NCBI GenBank assembly: GCA_949840475.1
Contig: CATKXA010000015.1
Coordinates: forward strand, 1-14,640
DNA length: 14,640 nt
Origin: an uncultured Thermoanaerobacterales bacterium
GTDB taxonomy: Bacteria > Bacillota > Clostridia > Christensenellales > UBA1242
Reading direction: 5' to 3'
This document shows positions 6,446 through 12,137 of the stretch, piece by piece. A model generated the notes under the pieces. That model saw nothing but the letters and a program-made list of their open reading frames with translations, did not search any database and was not told the DNA's origin. Numbering within the stretch: the stretch's first letter is position 1; every line of letters starts with the position of its first letter. Position numbers and translations under genes: made by a program.

Positions 6446-6634
6446 TTATTTATTCTCCTTAGTATCATAAATTCTAATATGAAGAAAGTTACCATTTGAT
6501 AGCTGCATTTTAATTTCATTATGTTTGGCAATAATACTATTTGTGCAAGCAGTTTTTATGCAACTAAACAAATAGCTTGTAACTATCTCTTCATAATTTT
6601 CATTTGTATTTGTTGATTTGATTTGTCTTTTCAT
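6446..6634 (-). CDS. 62-residue orphan protein, first gene of the minus-strand operon
   Basis: I do not recognise this protein. It begins MKRQIKSTNT, is neutral to basic, and contains two cysteines in SCIKTACTN; there is no signal peptide or membrane segment. Start ATG 6634 is preceded by GAGGAG at 7-base spacing and by a promoter with a 26-base gap to the start codon. Its last codons (TKENK, stop) contain the ribosome binding site of the Rho_N-like gene, so the two form one transcription and translation unit. It is divergent from the HTH gene cluster and thus likely regulated by it. Confidence 0.65.
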   Translation of the reverse strand: MKRQIKSTNTNENYEEIVTSYLFSCIKTACTNSIIAKHNEIKMQLSNGNFLHIRIYDTKENK

Positions 6635-6660
6635 GATGTGCTCCTCTAGTGAATATGAAT

Positions 6661-6689
6661 ATTGTATATGGTCACATGTCGCATTGCAA
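6661..6689 (-). promoter_or_regulatory. Promoter of the 62-aa/Rho_N operon
   Basis: On the minus strand, TTGCAA (6684-6689), 17-base spacer, TACAAT (6661-6666). One copy of the repeated CATGTCGCATT element (6675-6685) lies in the spacer and touches the -35, a position where a bound repressor would block polymerase. Confidence 0.6.
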
Positions 6690-6755
6690 ACAAAAATGTC
6701 GTCCATTTATGTATAAATAGTTATAAAAGGGTGGTTATCATGTCGCATTTTGTCG
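6675..6755. promoter_or_regulatory. Repeated TGTCG motifs in the divergent control region
   Basis: TGTCG occurs at 6677, 6697, 6741 and 6751, all on the plus strand. The spacings are 20, 44 and 10, so the first two and the last two pairs sit on the same helix face. CATGTCGCATT is repeated exactly at 6675-6685 and 6739-6749. The second copy covers the start codon of the first HTH gene. Likely operators for one of the adjacent HTH proteins; this is inference from position and repetition. Confidence 0.5.
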
Positions 6756-7180
6756 CTACATTAAAAGAAGTATTACTAGAAAGAAAAGTAACATTAAGAG
6801 AATTATCGAATAAAACTTCAATTCCTCTTAGGACTTTATATGATATGGGGAAATTTAATCCGACTATTCCTAACGCTTTAAAAATAGTTGATTACTTCTC
6901 ATCATCACTCGATTATTTTGAGAATAAAAATAGCATTTTTATTTGTTCATATAACAAGTTATACACAGTTGAGTTCTATAAAAATTTAATTAAAGAACTT
7001 AAAATAAAAAAAATTTCTCAGGCGAAACTTTGTAGAGATGTGGGAATTTCAGAGTCCTGTTTTAAACGTTGGAAAAGAGGTGTTTTACCTACCTATGAAA
7101 ACTTAATTGCGATTGCTATTTATCTAGATTGTTCGATTGATGAACTAATAGGGCGGAATTATTTACTTTCTAACAATTAA
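6740..7180 (+). CDS. Double XRE-type HTH regulator 1
   Basis: A 146-residue DNA-binding protein with two XRE (Cro/CI-like) domains. Domain A is at about 5-61 (VATLKEVLLERKVTLRELSN ... SSSLDYFE); domain B is at about 78-138 (FYKNLIKELKIKKISQAKLC ... KRGVLPTYENLIAIAIYLD, ending DELIGR). Nothing else is attached: no peptidase, no ligand domain. ATG 6740 is chosen because AAAGGGTGG precedes it and the HTH starts at once; an in-frame ATG at 6662 has no such site and overlaps the divergent promoter. It is the first of four tandem paralogues, read away from the 62-aa/Rho_N operon, the usual geometry of a repressor controlling a divergent promoter. Domain A has diverged most from the paralogues. No strong promoter is obvious; TATAAA at 6712-6717 is a possible -10. 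Confidence 0.85.
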   Translation: MSHFVATLKEVLLERKVTLRELSNKTSIPLRTLYDMGKFNPTIPNALKIVDYFSSSLDYFENKNSIFICSYNKLYTVEFYKNLIKELKIKKISQAKLCRDVGISESCFKRWKRGVLPTYENLIAIAIYLDCSIDELIGRNYLLSNN

Positions 7181-7208
7181 AAAATTTTAAATTTAAAAAG
7201 GGTTAAAT

Positions 7209-7631
7209 ATGAATAAATTTCAGCAGACTTTGAAAGAGCTTTTAAGTTCTAAGGGAATAAACAGAAAACAGCTTGCGGAAAGAATAGATATTAGCACGTC
7301 AGCACTTAATGGATATTTTAATGAAAATTTGTATCCAACAAGCGATATTTTAATTAAAATGTCTGACTTTTTTGAGGTTTCAATAAATTACTTATTAGGT
7401 TTTGAAGATGTTGAGTTAAAAAATACAAATAGAGCATTTATTGAGAACTATAATACTTTATTAAAAGATAAAAATATTTCTATTGCAAAATCGCTAAGAG
7501 ATATGAATATGGGTAACAAAAATTATTCGGTTTGGAAGAAAGGAAAAATACCTAAAACGTATAATTTGATAGCAATAGCTGAGTATTTTGACGTTTCAGT
7601 AGACTATCTACTAGGCAGAAGCGAGTATTAG
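7209..7631 (+). CDS. Double XRE-type HTH regulator 2
   Basis: A 140-residue protein of two XRE HTH domains: A at about 5-64 (QQTLKELLSSKGINRKQLAE ... FEVSINYLLGF) and B at about 77-136 (AFIENYNTLLKDKNISIAKS ... ending DVSVDYLLGRSEY). AAAAGGG at 7195-7201 precedes ATG 7209, 28 bases after regulator 1, so it is probably cotranscribed. Residues 113-140 are identical to the end of regulator 4, and the DNA encoding them differs by one silent base. The putative recognition helix of domain B, just before WKKGKIP, differs from regulator 4. This suggests a shared structural half with separate DNA targets. Confidence 0.87.
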   Translation: MNKFQQTLKELLSSKGINRKQLAERIDISTSALNGYFNENLYPTSDILIKMSDFFEVSINYLLGFEDVELKNTNRAFIENYNTLLKDKNISIAKSLRDMNMGNKNYSVWKKGKIPKTYNLIAIAEYFDVSVDYLLGRSEY

Positions 7632-7633
7632 GG
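7545..7633 (+). repeat. 89-nt near-identical repeat, copy 1 (3' end of regulator 2)
   Basis: Identical to 8441-8529 except one base (A at 7610, G at 8506, silent CTA/CTG). It ends two bases after the stop codon. Upstream of it the two genes diverge immediately. Confidence 0.9.
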
Positions 7634-7643
7634 TAAGGGTATT

Positions 7644-8087
7644 ATGCGTCAAATAGTTGGTGGAACAATAGAAGAATTAATGCTTAGCGAAGGCTTGTCT
7701 ATTTCTGAGTTTGCAAAAATACTGGGAATGGATTACAAGCAGCTATCTAATTATGTTAAAGGGGTTTATGTACCAAGCCTGAACAATGCAATTAGAATTG
7801 CAGATTATTTTAGTTGTAGTTTAGATTTTTTGTGTGGGTTAACAGAGAATGCTATAAAGCGTAGTTATTCTAAGCCAGATTTTAAGTTTTACGAAAGATA
7901 TAAAAGCATTCTAAAAGAAATGAATATAACACATTATAGGCTATGCAAAGATATAGGTATTAATGTAAATGATTTAAGGCTTTGGAAAATGGGAAGAATC
8001 CCAACACTTACAACATTGATAAAGGTAGCTGATTATTTAAGCGATTCAATAGATTATTTAATTGGTAGGAATGTAATAAAAAACTAA
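7644..8087 (+). CDS. Double XRE-type HTH regulator 3
   Basis: A 147-residue protein of two XRE HTH domains: A at about 7-66 (GGTIEELMLSEGLSISEFAK ... SCSLDFLCGLTEN) and B at about 82-142 (FYERYKSILKEMNITHYRLC ... KMGRIPTLTTLIKVADYL, ending DSIDYLIGR). GGGTAAGGG at 7632-7640 precedes ATG 7644, 12 bases after regulator 2. It has no membrane, peptidase or sensor domain. It does not share the 89-nt block of regulators 2 and 4, so it is an older paralogue or escaped the conversion. Likely dimerises or mixes with its neighbours, which is inference. Confidence 0.86.
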   Translation: MRQIVGGTIEELMLSEGLSISEFAKILGMDYKQLSNYVKGVYVPSLNNAIRIADYFSCSLDFLCGLTENAIKRSYSKPDFKFYERYKSILKEMNITHYRLCKDIGINVNDLRLWKMGRIPTLTTLIKVADYLSDSIDYLIGRNVIKN

Positions 8088-8101
8088 AGTAAAGGTAACA
8101 A

Positions 8102-8527
8102 ATGAATTTTATTGAAGTTTTAAAAGAATTAATGTTAGAAAATGAAGTGGATTTAAAAGAGTTAGCGAAACAAACGGATATGAATTTGGGGTCGTTATAT
8201 TATTATTTCAAACACAATTCTTTACCAGATTTAAATTGTGCTAAAAAAATAAGCCAATACTTCGGCTGTTCTTTAGATTATTTATTTGGACTAAGCGAAA
8301 ATAAAAATATTGGTACAATTCCTAATCGTACCTTTATAGAGAATTATGAATTTTTATTAAAACAACATAAAACAAACAATTATAAAGTGTGCAATGATTT
8401 AGGTATAAATAGAAATTCAATATATAATTGGAAGAAAAATAAAATACCTAAAACGTATAATTTGATAGCAATAGCTGAGTATTTTGACGTTTCAGTAGAC
8501 TATCTGCTAGGCAGAAGCGAGTATTAG
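8102..8527 (+). CDS. Double XRE-type HTH regulator 4
   Basis: A 141-residue protein of two XRE HTH domains: A at about 3-64 (IEVLKELMLENEVDLKELAK ... GCSLDYLFGLSEN) and B at about 77-137 (TFIENYEFLLKQHKTNNYKV ... WKKNKIPKTYNL, ending in the same LLGRSEY as regulator 2). AAAGGTAA precedes ATG 8102, 14 bases after regulator 3. The inter-domain linker plus start of domain B (NRTFIENYEFLLK) also resembles regulator 2 (NRAFIENYNTLLK), making these two the closest pair in the array. Last regulator of the operon; a terminator follows at 8685. Confidence 0.87.
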   Translation: MNFIEVLKELMLENEVDLKELAKQTDMNLGSLYYYFKHNSLPDLNCAKKISQYFGCSLDYLFGLSENKNIGTIPNRTFIENYEFLLKQHKTNNYKVCNDLGINRNSIYNWKKNKIPKTYNLIAIAEYFDVSVDYLLGRSEY

Positions 8528-8529
8528 GT
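8441..8529 (+). repeat. 89-nt near-identical repeat, copy 2 (3' end of regulator 4)
   Basis: Partner of 7545-7633, offset 896 bases, one mismatch. Identity including silent positions points to recent duplication or gene conversion. Confidence 0.9.
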
Positions 8530-8598
8530 TTACGAATATTGTCATAGTGATAGAAGAATCTTTATTTGCGTATGATAAAATTTCCTTAATTAAAAATT

Positions 8599-8649
8599 AT
8601 GGGGGAATTTATGAAAAAATTTATACTTAATTTTATAAAATATCGATAA
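8599..8649 (+). CDS. Possible micro-ORF (12 or 16 codons)
   Basis: ATG 8611 follows a very strong GGGGGAA and reads MKKFILNFIKYR then stop; an in-frame ATG at 8599 would add four residues. The peptide is basic and hydrophobic, the kind of composition seen in very small membrane-active peptides. It lies after regulator 4 and before the terminator at 8685, so it would be the last product of the regulator transcript. Too short to be sure; it may be chance. Confidence 0.25.
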   Translation: MGEFMKKFILNFIKYR

Positions 8650-8684
8650 AGAACGGAGTAAAGTCTATTAACTTTAGAACTAAT

Positions 8685-8727
8685 AAAAAAGTATTGGAAA
8701 AATAAACAATACTTTTTTATTTTTTTA
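8685..8727 (+). terminator. Terminator of the HTH array
   Basis: AAAAAAGTATTG (8685-8696) and CAATACTTTTTT (8707-8718) form a 12-bp stem with a 10-base loop, followed by another T7. It separates the regulator operon from the toxin/immunity pair. Confidence 0.85.
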
Positions 8728-8951
8728 CTTAAATGGTTTTGCTTATATAGTAAGTGTTCTTTAACAAAAAACTTTTATAATAATAACTAAATGATTGATT
8801 GTAAATTAAATTCGTAATGTGTCAGTGAATTTTGATTTTAAAAATTTTATATGTTACTCTAAAATTATTAATAATTTAATTTGTACTTGATTGTGAAAAA
8901 ATAAATATAAAAGTTCGTAAAAATTTTTAAAATAGTGCAATAGGTGATATA
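8728..8951. other. AT-rich leader before the toxin gene
   Basis: No gene. It should contain the promoter of the toxin candidate. TATAAT at 8776-8781 and TATAAA at 8906-8911 (TTGTAC 19 bases upstream) are the best -10 candidates, neither with a good -35 at normal spacing. All frames are broken by stops just before 8952, so the toxin is not the in-frame tail of a longer protein. Confidence 0.4.
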
Positions 8952-9275
8952 ATGGAAAAAGGACCAAGCGAATACGCTGAATATTGGACAAGTGAGTTCT
9001 CCGAGGTGCTGCATTATAAGCATGCAAATGAATTTGGCTTTAAAAAAATTACAGAGTATTCTAAAGCAGCAAAAGCTTTTGCAAATAGCAAAGATAGTAG
9101 CAACTTGGCATTTAAAAGAAATGATGGCTCTATATGTAAATATAATCCAAATACTAAAGAGTTTATAGCCACTTCAAAAAGCGGTAGAATAATAACTTAT
9201 TTTAGAACAAGTTTTAAGTATTTTATTAAAGAATTTTTAAAAAATGGAATTGAAAAACTTCAAGGAGATTGGTGA
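8952..9275 (+). CDS. Small BECR-type RNase toxin domain protein (candidate)
   Basis: A 107-residue protein resembling the C-terminal toxin domain found in pyocin-like and polymorphic toxins of the BECR (barnase/EndoU/colicin/RelE-like) RNase class. Seen in it: LHYKHANEFGF at 20-30 with H21 and H24, a TEYSKAAKAF helix, the KRNDG turn, a KYNPNTKEF strand, and a final SGRIITYFRT strand with a Thr. That order (HxxKHxxEFG, EY, DG, YxPxTxEF, GxIxTYF) is how I recognise the fold; the exact catalytic residues are not proven. Members usually sit at the end of a large secreted protein. This one is standalone, has no signal peptide, and starts at ATG 8952 behind AGGTGAT. Its stop overlaps the next gene's start by one base (TGATG), as expected for toxin and antidote. 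Confidence 0.65.
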   Translation: MEKGPSEYAEYWTSEFSEVLHYKHANEFGFKKITEYSKAAKAFANSKDSSNLAFKRNDGSICKYNPNTKEFIATSKSGRIITYFRTSFKYFIKEFLKNGIEKLQGDW

Positions 9276-9631
9276 TGTCTAAGTTTATAAAAAATAAAAA
9301 CACAGGTAAAGTAGTTGAATATCCTCCGTATAAGTGTAAATTATGTGGGCTTGGAGATATTAGTCATAATTTTGAAATTTGTGAGTTTTGTGGATGGGAA
9401 GATGATAATCTGCAGTTTGATAATAAGGATTTTGTAGGCGGTGCAAACAAAATGAGTTATAATCAATACTTAAAATTTTGGACTGATAATAAAAAAATAT
9501 TAAGTAGTAAGCCTGAACCTCTCTTAGCTATAAATTTATCTGAAAAATACTATAATACTCACTTTAAAAAGATAGATGATGAAATTATTAAAAGAGAGTT
9601 AAATGGGGAAGTAATTCAAAAACTAAAATAG
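9275..9631 (+). CDS. CPCC-type cysteine-rich protein, likely immunity protein
   Basis: A 118-residue cytosolic protein. Pairs C21/C24 and C36/C39 form one zinc ribbon, followed by the family phrase ICEFCGWEDD at 35-44 and GGANKMSYNQ at 55-64, characteristic of the cysteine-rich CPCC family. Here the first pair is CKLC rather than CPCC. This family is often found beside toxin domains as an antidote. Start ATG 9275 is preferred to TTG 9269 or GTG 9272, because AAGGAG lies at 9262-9267 with 7-base spacing and ATG overlaps the toxin stop as TGATG. The immunity role is inferred from family habit and coupling; alternatively it is an unrelated zinc-binding accessory protein. Confidence 0.7.
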   Translation: MSKFIKNKNTGKVVEYPPYKCKLCGLGDISHNFEICEFCGWEDDNLQFDNKDFVGGANKMSYNQYLKFWTDNKKILSSKPEPLLAINLSEKYYNTHFKKIDDEIIKRELNGEVIQKLK

Positions 9632-9675
9632 TTAGATTGAATAGTTTTGTTAAAAAAATATATTAAAAATTTCAA

Positions 9676-9701
9676 CATAAGATGAGTGCTTATGGTTTTT
9701 T
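9676..9701 (+). terminator. Terminator after the toxin/immunity pair
   Basis: CATAAG (9676-9681) and CTTATG (9689-9694), 7-base loop, then G and six T. Weak stem but well placed between the CPCC gene and the strong AAAGGAGAG site of the DUF4417 gene. Confidence 0.45.
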
Positions 9702-9725
9702 ATTAAATATAAAAAAGGAGAGAAT

Positions 9726-10454
9726 ATGCAAGAAAAATTTGAAATAGACCAACAATTTATTAATGATTCAGATTATAGTTTTGAAAAAAAGTTAAAGAAA
9801 CAAAAATTAGTCAGAAACGAATTTAAAATGGTTGGCAAATATGGTATGCCACTTATAAAGAAGCAAAATATCGATTTGAATAAAATAGATTTATTAAATT
9901 ATACAAAAACGAAAATAAACGATAATGAAAACAGAGATAAAACAATACATTTTTTTACATATGATTGGTTATTTGAAAGCGTTTATGATAAGCCTGATAA
10001 AGCGATAGAAAAATTAAATCAGTATCATGCACTTTTAACACCAGAATTTAGTCTATATTGGGATATGCCAAAATCTTTGCAAATATTTAGTACATTTAAA
10101 AATCGTTGGTGCGGAGCTTATTGGCAGAAGATGGGTAAATTGGTTATACCTACGGTTTGTTGTGCTGGAGAAGATAGTTATGATTTTTGTTTTGATGGGA
10201 TAGAAGAGGGTTCGGTGGTCGCAGTTTCTACATATTCAAGAGAAGATTACAAATTGGAGTTTTTAAAAAGTTACGATAAGATGCTAGAAATTATTAAGCC
10301 AAGTGCAATAGTGTGTTATGGTATTCCTTTTTCAGAAATGAAAGGTAATATAAAATATATAGATCCGTTTGATAAAGAAGAGTTGATAAAAAAAATGGGG
10401 TTAGCTCAATACTTAAAAAAATACTTATCGGGCGATTTATATCCTTCTAGGTAG
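9726..10454 (+). CDS. DUF4417 protein
   Basis: A 242-residue protein of the DUF4417 family, function unknown; I associate members with mobile elements and phages as well as chromosomes. Recognised from GMPLIKK (40-46), HFFTYDWLFESVY (75-87), FSLYWDMPKSLQI (108-120), NRWCGAYWQ (126-134), the DFCFDGI block and GSVVAVSTY (162-170), and CYGIPFSEMKGN near 207-218. About thirty basic residues precede the core. Start ATG 9726 has AAAGGAGAG ahead of it. Stop overlaps a second Shine-Dalgarno for the HNH gene 7 bases downstream, so the two are coupled. No catalytic motif is known to me; the conserved Cys, Trp and His residues hint at a metal or nucleotide site, but this is speculation. Confidence 0.85.
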   Translation: MQEKFEIDQQFINDSDYSFEKKLKKQKLVRNEFKMVGKYGMPLIKKQNIDLNKIDLLNYTKTKINDNENRDKTIHFFTYDWLFESVYDKPDKAIEKLNQYHALLTPEFSLYWDMPKSLQIFSTFKNRWCGAYWQKMGKLVIPTVCCAGEDSYDFCFDGIEEGSVVAVSTYSREDYKLEFLKSYDKMLEIIKPSAIVCYGIPFSEMKGNIKYIDPFDKEELIKKMGLAQYLKKYLSGDLYPSR

Positions 10455-10461
10455 GTAATAT

Positions 10462-11247
10462 ATGACTAAATATAAGTTAACTATTGAGTTGTTGCCAAGA
10501 GGAGCTTGGGGAAACGATTTTAGTAGAACGTTATCAAAAAAGGACTGGGATATTCTACGAAACAAATGTTATGAAAGGGCAAACCATAGATGTCAAATTT
10601 GTGGTTTTGAAACAGATGAGCTTGACGCACATGAAGTTTGGGATTTTGATTCAATAAAGAAGACTCAAACTCTTATTGATATTATTGGAATATGTAGCAA
10701 GTGTCATGGAGTGAAACATTATAGAAATTCTCAACGATTAGGATTTTCAGAAAATGCGAAAAGGCATTTTATGAAAGTAAACAAATGCTCCGAACTTGAT
10801 TTTGCAAAACATTTAGCCTCGTCACAATTTGAATACAATGAAAATAATAGAATATATAGATGGAACATTATAGCAGATTTAGATAGGTTTGGAGGTAAAG
10901 GAATAAAAATAAAAAAAATTTATTTACCATATATTTTAAGCGAATATAGTGCTGATGATATTATTAAACTTGCTAATTGCGTTAGTTTTAATCCAAGAAT
11001 AATAAATATAGATGTTGATAATTATAAAGGGACTATAACTGTTTATTGTGATAAAACTTATAAAATTATATGGTATAGTGATAAAAATAAAATTCTAGAA
11101 AAGTTTAATTTCTCAGAAATGTTTAAAACTGAATTTAGTGTAAAAGATATTAAATATAACTCTATTTACTTTGTTTTATATGGGGAATATGGGGATATAA
11201 CTTCTAAGACTTTTTATTTAAAAAACTGGGATAATATAAAGGTTTAA
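10462..11247 (+). CDS. HNH-nuclease-like protein with C-terminal extension
   Basis: A 261-residue protein with an HNH/zinc core. C44 and C47 (RCQIC), the H57 segment ELDAHEVWDF, and C78/C81 with H82 and H86 (ICSKCHGVKH) give the expected CxxC...H...CxxC-H arrangement of zinc-stabilised HNH endonucleases. The N-terminal IELLPRGAWGNDFSR and the HFMKVNKCSELDF region after the core are features of one particular uncharacterised Firmicutes HNH group. Residues about 130-261 form a separate, unassigned extension with no motif I know, perhaps target-recognition. ATG 10462 is preceded by AGGTAGGT, which lies across the end of the DUF4417 gene. Nuclease activity is likely if H57 is catalytic, but unproven. 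Confidence 0.8.
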   Translation: MTKYKLTIELLPRGAWGNDFSRTLSKKDWDILRNKCYERANHRCQICGFETDELDAHEVWDFDSIKKTQTLIDIIGICSKCHGVKHYRNSQRLGFSENAKRHFMKVNKCSELDFAKHLASSQFEYNENNRIYRWNIIADLDRFGGKGIKIKKIYLPYILSEYSADDIIKLANCVSFNPRIINIDVDNYKGTITVYCDKTYKIIWYSDKNKILEKFNFSEMFKTEFSVKDIKYNSIYFVLYGEYGDITSKTFYLKNWDNIKV

Positions 11248-11290
11248 ATAAATTAGTTATATGAATAATTATTCTAAGTATAATTTATTT
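11246..11290. terminator. AT-only inverted repeat between convergent genes
   Basis: AAATAAATTA (11246-11255) is the exact reverse complement of TAATTTATTT (11281-11290), 25-base loop, with T-runs on both sides. Weak, purely A/T stem at the end of the HNH gene. Plausible bidirectional terminator at the island's right edge. Confidence 0.4.
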
Positions 11291-11315
11291 TTGTGAAGAT
11301 TGACTATATCTTGAA

Positions 11316-11954
11316 TTAAATTTCAAATGATTGCAAAATTGCTGGAATAATATATTCAATATTTTGTGATTTTAGATAATCTTCAATTTGTTTTTGTTCG
11401 TACATCATTCTTCCTTCATCTTGATGTGCAACAATTAAAAGCTTGGCTCCAACCTCATTAAATGTCGCGGTTGCTCCCCAAAGGTTCATTGATGCATCAA
11501 AAGCAGTTATATCTGCAAACAACACATCTGCTTTATAGTTGTTTTTAAACCTAATTGTGTCACTAGTAATATATAATCTTGTTTTTCCATCATCTAAAAT
11601 GAAGCCAACATTTTCTTTTATATCGCCAGCTTCAGAAATATACCCATGAATTGCGGCAACAACTTCTACTTTTATTTTACCAATATTAAATACATCAGTT
11701 TGTTTAATGATATTAATTTTTAAATCTTTGGCAAAGTCTTGAACTTCTTTTGTGCTATAAACAGGTGCAGATAATTGCTTAATTGCAGGTACAAAACAAT
11801 GGTCACCATGTCTATGCGTAATAAGCACAGCGTCTGCTGTTTTCCAGTAATCTAAAAATTTCTCATCACATTTTGTTTTTCCTGGGTCAACTAAAATTTT
11901 TGTTCCAAGACTTTCAACTAAAATGCAACTTTGCGGAAACTTTGTTATTTTCAT
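11316..11954 (-). CDS. MBL-fold metallo-hydrolase (UlaG/RNase-Z-like superfamily)
   Basis: A 212-residue cytosolic metallo-beta-lactamase-fold enzyme. Metal ligands visible: HRHGDH at 47-52 (the HxHxDH motif), H103 in AAIHGY, D122 in SDT, and H177 in VAHQDEG. Residues 1-30 (SCILVES, KILVDPG) are the usual opening strands of the UlaG-like branch, whose members hydrolyse phosphodiesters or lactones. The substrate here is not evident. Start ATG 11954 has AAGGAG at 7-base spacing and a good promoter 20 bases above. It is convergent with the HNH gene and divergent from asnS. Probably an ordinary chromosomal gene marking the right edge of the island. Confidence 0.88.
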   Translation of the reverse strand: MKITKFPQSCILVESLGTKILVDPGKTKCDEKFLDYWKTADAVLITHRHGDHCFVPAIKQLSAPVYSTKEVQDFAKDLKINIIKQTDVFNIGKIKVEVVAAIHGYISEAGDIKENVGFILDDGKTRLYITSDTIRFKNNYKADVLFADITAFDASMNLWGATATFNEVGAKLLIVAHQDEGRMMYEQKQIEDYLKSQNIEYIIPAILQSFEI

Positions 11955-11973
11955 TTTTTATCTCCTTTTTTTT

Positions 11974-12002
11974 AGTATAACATTATATTAAATTTTTATC
12001 AA
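11974..12002 (-). promoter_or_regulatory. Promoter of the MBL-fold gene
   Basis: On the minus strand TTGATA (11997-12002), 17-base spacer, TATACT (11974-11979); both 5/6. Confidence 0.65.
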
Positions 12003-12087
12003 GTAAAGTGTGCTGAAACTTTTTTAACGTAAAATTTAAAAAACTTGGTTTGAGTTATTTAAAAAAATATACTTTTTGCAAAAAGTG

Positions 12088-12096
12088 TGTTATAAT
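12088..12096 (+). promoter_or_regulatory. Extended -10 promoter of asnS
   Basis: TGT followed by TATAAT: a perfect TGnTATAAT extended -10, which does not need a good -35 and none is seen. Start near 12103 gives a leader of about 35 bases, too short for a T-box. Confidence 0.65.
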
Positions 12097-12137
12097 CGAC
12101 GTTAGTTAATATTTATGGCTTTTTTAAAGGGGAAATT

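Noticed and set aside
5968..6531. Longer start for the Rho_N-like protein at 6531
   Set aside because: The extra 29 residues overlap the upstream 62-aa gene, lack a ribosome binding site, and AAGGAG precedes the internal ATG at 6444.
6740..8527. Array mistaken for a CRISPR or other short repeat array
   Set aside because: The periodicity is that of four paralogous genes of about 430 bases; there are no short regularly spaced direct repeats.
12097..12137. T-box leader for asnS
   Set aside because: The leader after the extended -10 promoter is about 35 bases and has no T-box consensus or antiterminator.
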